Shown here: positions 6,873 to 7,452 of the stretch, piece by piece | How positions within the stretch are numbered: the first letter of the stretch is position 1 | How the letters are laid out: each line of letters opens with the position of its first letter | NCBI GenBank assembly: GCA_027311125.1 | Contig: DAICZO010000348.1 | Location: forward strand, 1-7,452 | DNA length: 7,452 nt | Source of the DNA: Acidobacteriaceae bacterium | Lineage (GTDB): Bacteria; Acidobacteriota; Terriglobia; Terriglobales; Acidobacteriaceae | Direction: 5' to 3' | Program-made: the position numbers and the translations under genes | Notes under the pieces: model-generated | Databases searched by the model: none | Seen by the model: only the letters and a program-made list of their open reading frames with translations | What the model was told of the DNA's origin: nothing

Positions 6873-6878
6873 AAGGAG
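6873..6878 (+). promoter_or_regulatory. Ribosome binding site of the adaptor gene
   Basis: AAGGAG lies 5 bases before the ATG at 6884. It selects this start over the in-frame ATG at 6902. The 52-bp gap after the permease stop has no T-tailed hairpin, only the short palindrome GCTGCAGC (6843-6850), which supports co-transcription. Confidence 0.7.
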
Positions 6879-6883
6879 CAAGC

Positions 6884-7452
6884 ATGACCCCCGGTACCGA
6901 GATGAACACCGACGCGAGCACCCCCTCAGCCGAATCCCCGGTCGCAGCCACGCTGCCGCCCGCGCGCCGAGGCCTCACCCGCGCCACCTGGATCGGCCTC
7001 ACCGTCGCGCTTATCCTGCTGCTGATCGTGGTCATCGTCGGCATACTGGCCCGCGCCAGGCACGAGGACGCTCTCGAACATCAGACTGCCGAGGCCGCCA
7101 TTCCCTCGGTCAACGTCACCTATCCCAAGGTCTCCACCATGTCGTCCGAGATCGCGCTCCCCGGCAACACCCAGGCCTTCATCGATACCCCCCTCTACTC
7201 CCGCCCCAATGGCTACCTGAAAAAGTGGTACTTCGATATCGGGGCTCGTGTCCGCAAAGGCCAGTTGATGGCGGAGATCGAAACTCCCGAAGTCGACCAG
7301 CAACTGCAGGTCGCCGAGGCCGATCTCAAAAGCGCGCATGCCAATCTCGATCTGGCCAATACCACCTCGCAGCGCTACCAGAATCTGCTCAAGACCAACT
7401 CCGTCTCCAAGCAGGAGACCGACGTCGCCATGAGCGATGCCGCCGCCAAGAA
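6884..7452 (+). CDS. RND periplasmic adaptor (membrane fusion protein), N-terminal part
   Basis: HlyD/AcrA-type adaptor that would bridge the RND permease to an outer-membrane channel. The first 189 residues are visible and the gene runs off the right edge without a stop. Residues 1-35 are a polar, Pro/Thr/Ser-rich cytoplasmic tail. Residues 36-56 form a single membrane anchor (WIGLTVALILLLIVVIVGILA region). No lipobox cysteine is present, so anchoring is by the helix rather than by lipid. A strand-rich segment (VNVTYPKVSTMSSEIALPGN) leads into the first half of the biotinyl-lipoyl domain, about residues 100-136, including SRPNGYLKKWYFDIGARVRKGQ. From about 137 the sequence turns into heptad-like alpha-helix (VDQQLQVAEADLKSAHANLD), the start of the coiled-coil hairpin. 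The hairpin turn seems to lie near the SVSKQE segment (173-178). The permease-then-adaptor order is opposite to acrAB. A TolC-like gene is expected downstream but is not seen. Confidence 0.9.
   Translation, partial: MTPGTEMNTDASTPSAESPVAATLPPARRGLTRATWIGLTVALILLLIVVIVGILARARHEDALEHQTAEAAIPSVNVTYPKVSTMSSEIALPGNTQAFIDTPLYSRPNGYLKKWYFDIGARVRKGQLMAEIETPEVDQQLQVAEADLKSAHANLDLANTTSQRYQNLLKTNSVSKQETDVAMSDAAAK

Noticed and set aside
1..7452. tRNA, rRNA, CRISPR array, insertion sequence or phage genes
   Set aside because: I saw no tRNA-like cloverleaf, no spaced direct repeats, no transposase motif and no terminal inverted repeats. The genes are ordinary chromosomal metabolic and efflux functions.

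Overview
The window is a high-GC bacterial chromosomal segment. The codon style, the intergenic hairpin with a GGGTGCCCCAT-type arm and the permease-before-adaptor gene order of the efflux system suggest an Acidobacteriota soil bacterium (Terriglobus/Granulicella/Edaphobacter-like). That assignment is inference from familiarity, not from a search.

Layout. Bases 1-136 are the 3' end of a membrane-protein gene on the + strand. An intergenic stretch (137-290) follows, with a strong imperfect hairpin and then a possible promoter. A small + strand gene (291-773) encodes a 160-aa protein I do not recognise; it uses more A/T-ending codons than its neighbours. Convergent to it, on the - strand, is an exported subclass B3-type metallo-beta-lactamase (852-1745, or to 1751). 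A 70-80 bp divergent spacer separates this from a + strand cytoplasmic GH13 alpha-glucosidase/oligo-1,6-glucosidase (1826-3505). After a 146-bp regulatory spacer comes an RND efflux operon: the inner-membrane permease (3652-6831) and, 52 bp later, the periplasmic adaptor (6884 to beyond the window end). An outer-membrane factor gene would be expected further downstream but is not in view.

How the genes work together. The permease and adaptor form one proton-driven tripartite exporter and are almost certainly co-transcribed from a promoter near 3583-3610. A short inverted repeat overlaps the -10 element there and could be an operator. The metallo-beta-lactamase is an independent possible resistance determinant, with no linked AmpR-type regulator in view. 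The glucosidase belongs to cytoplasmic sugar metabolism; its divergence from the lactamase looks like simple adjacency. Nothing here amounts to a clearly new biological system. The points most worth a second look are the hairpin, the unrecognised 160-aa protein, the missing TM10 lysine of the pump, and the operator-like repeats upstream of it.
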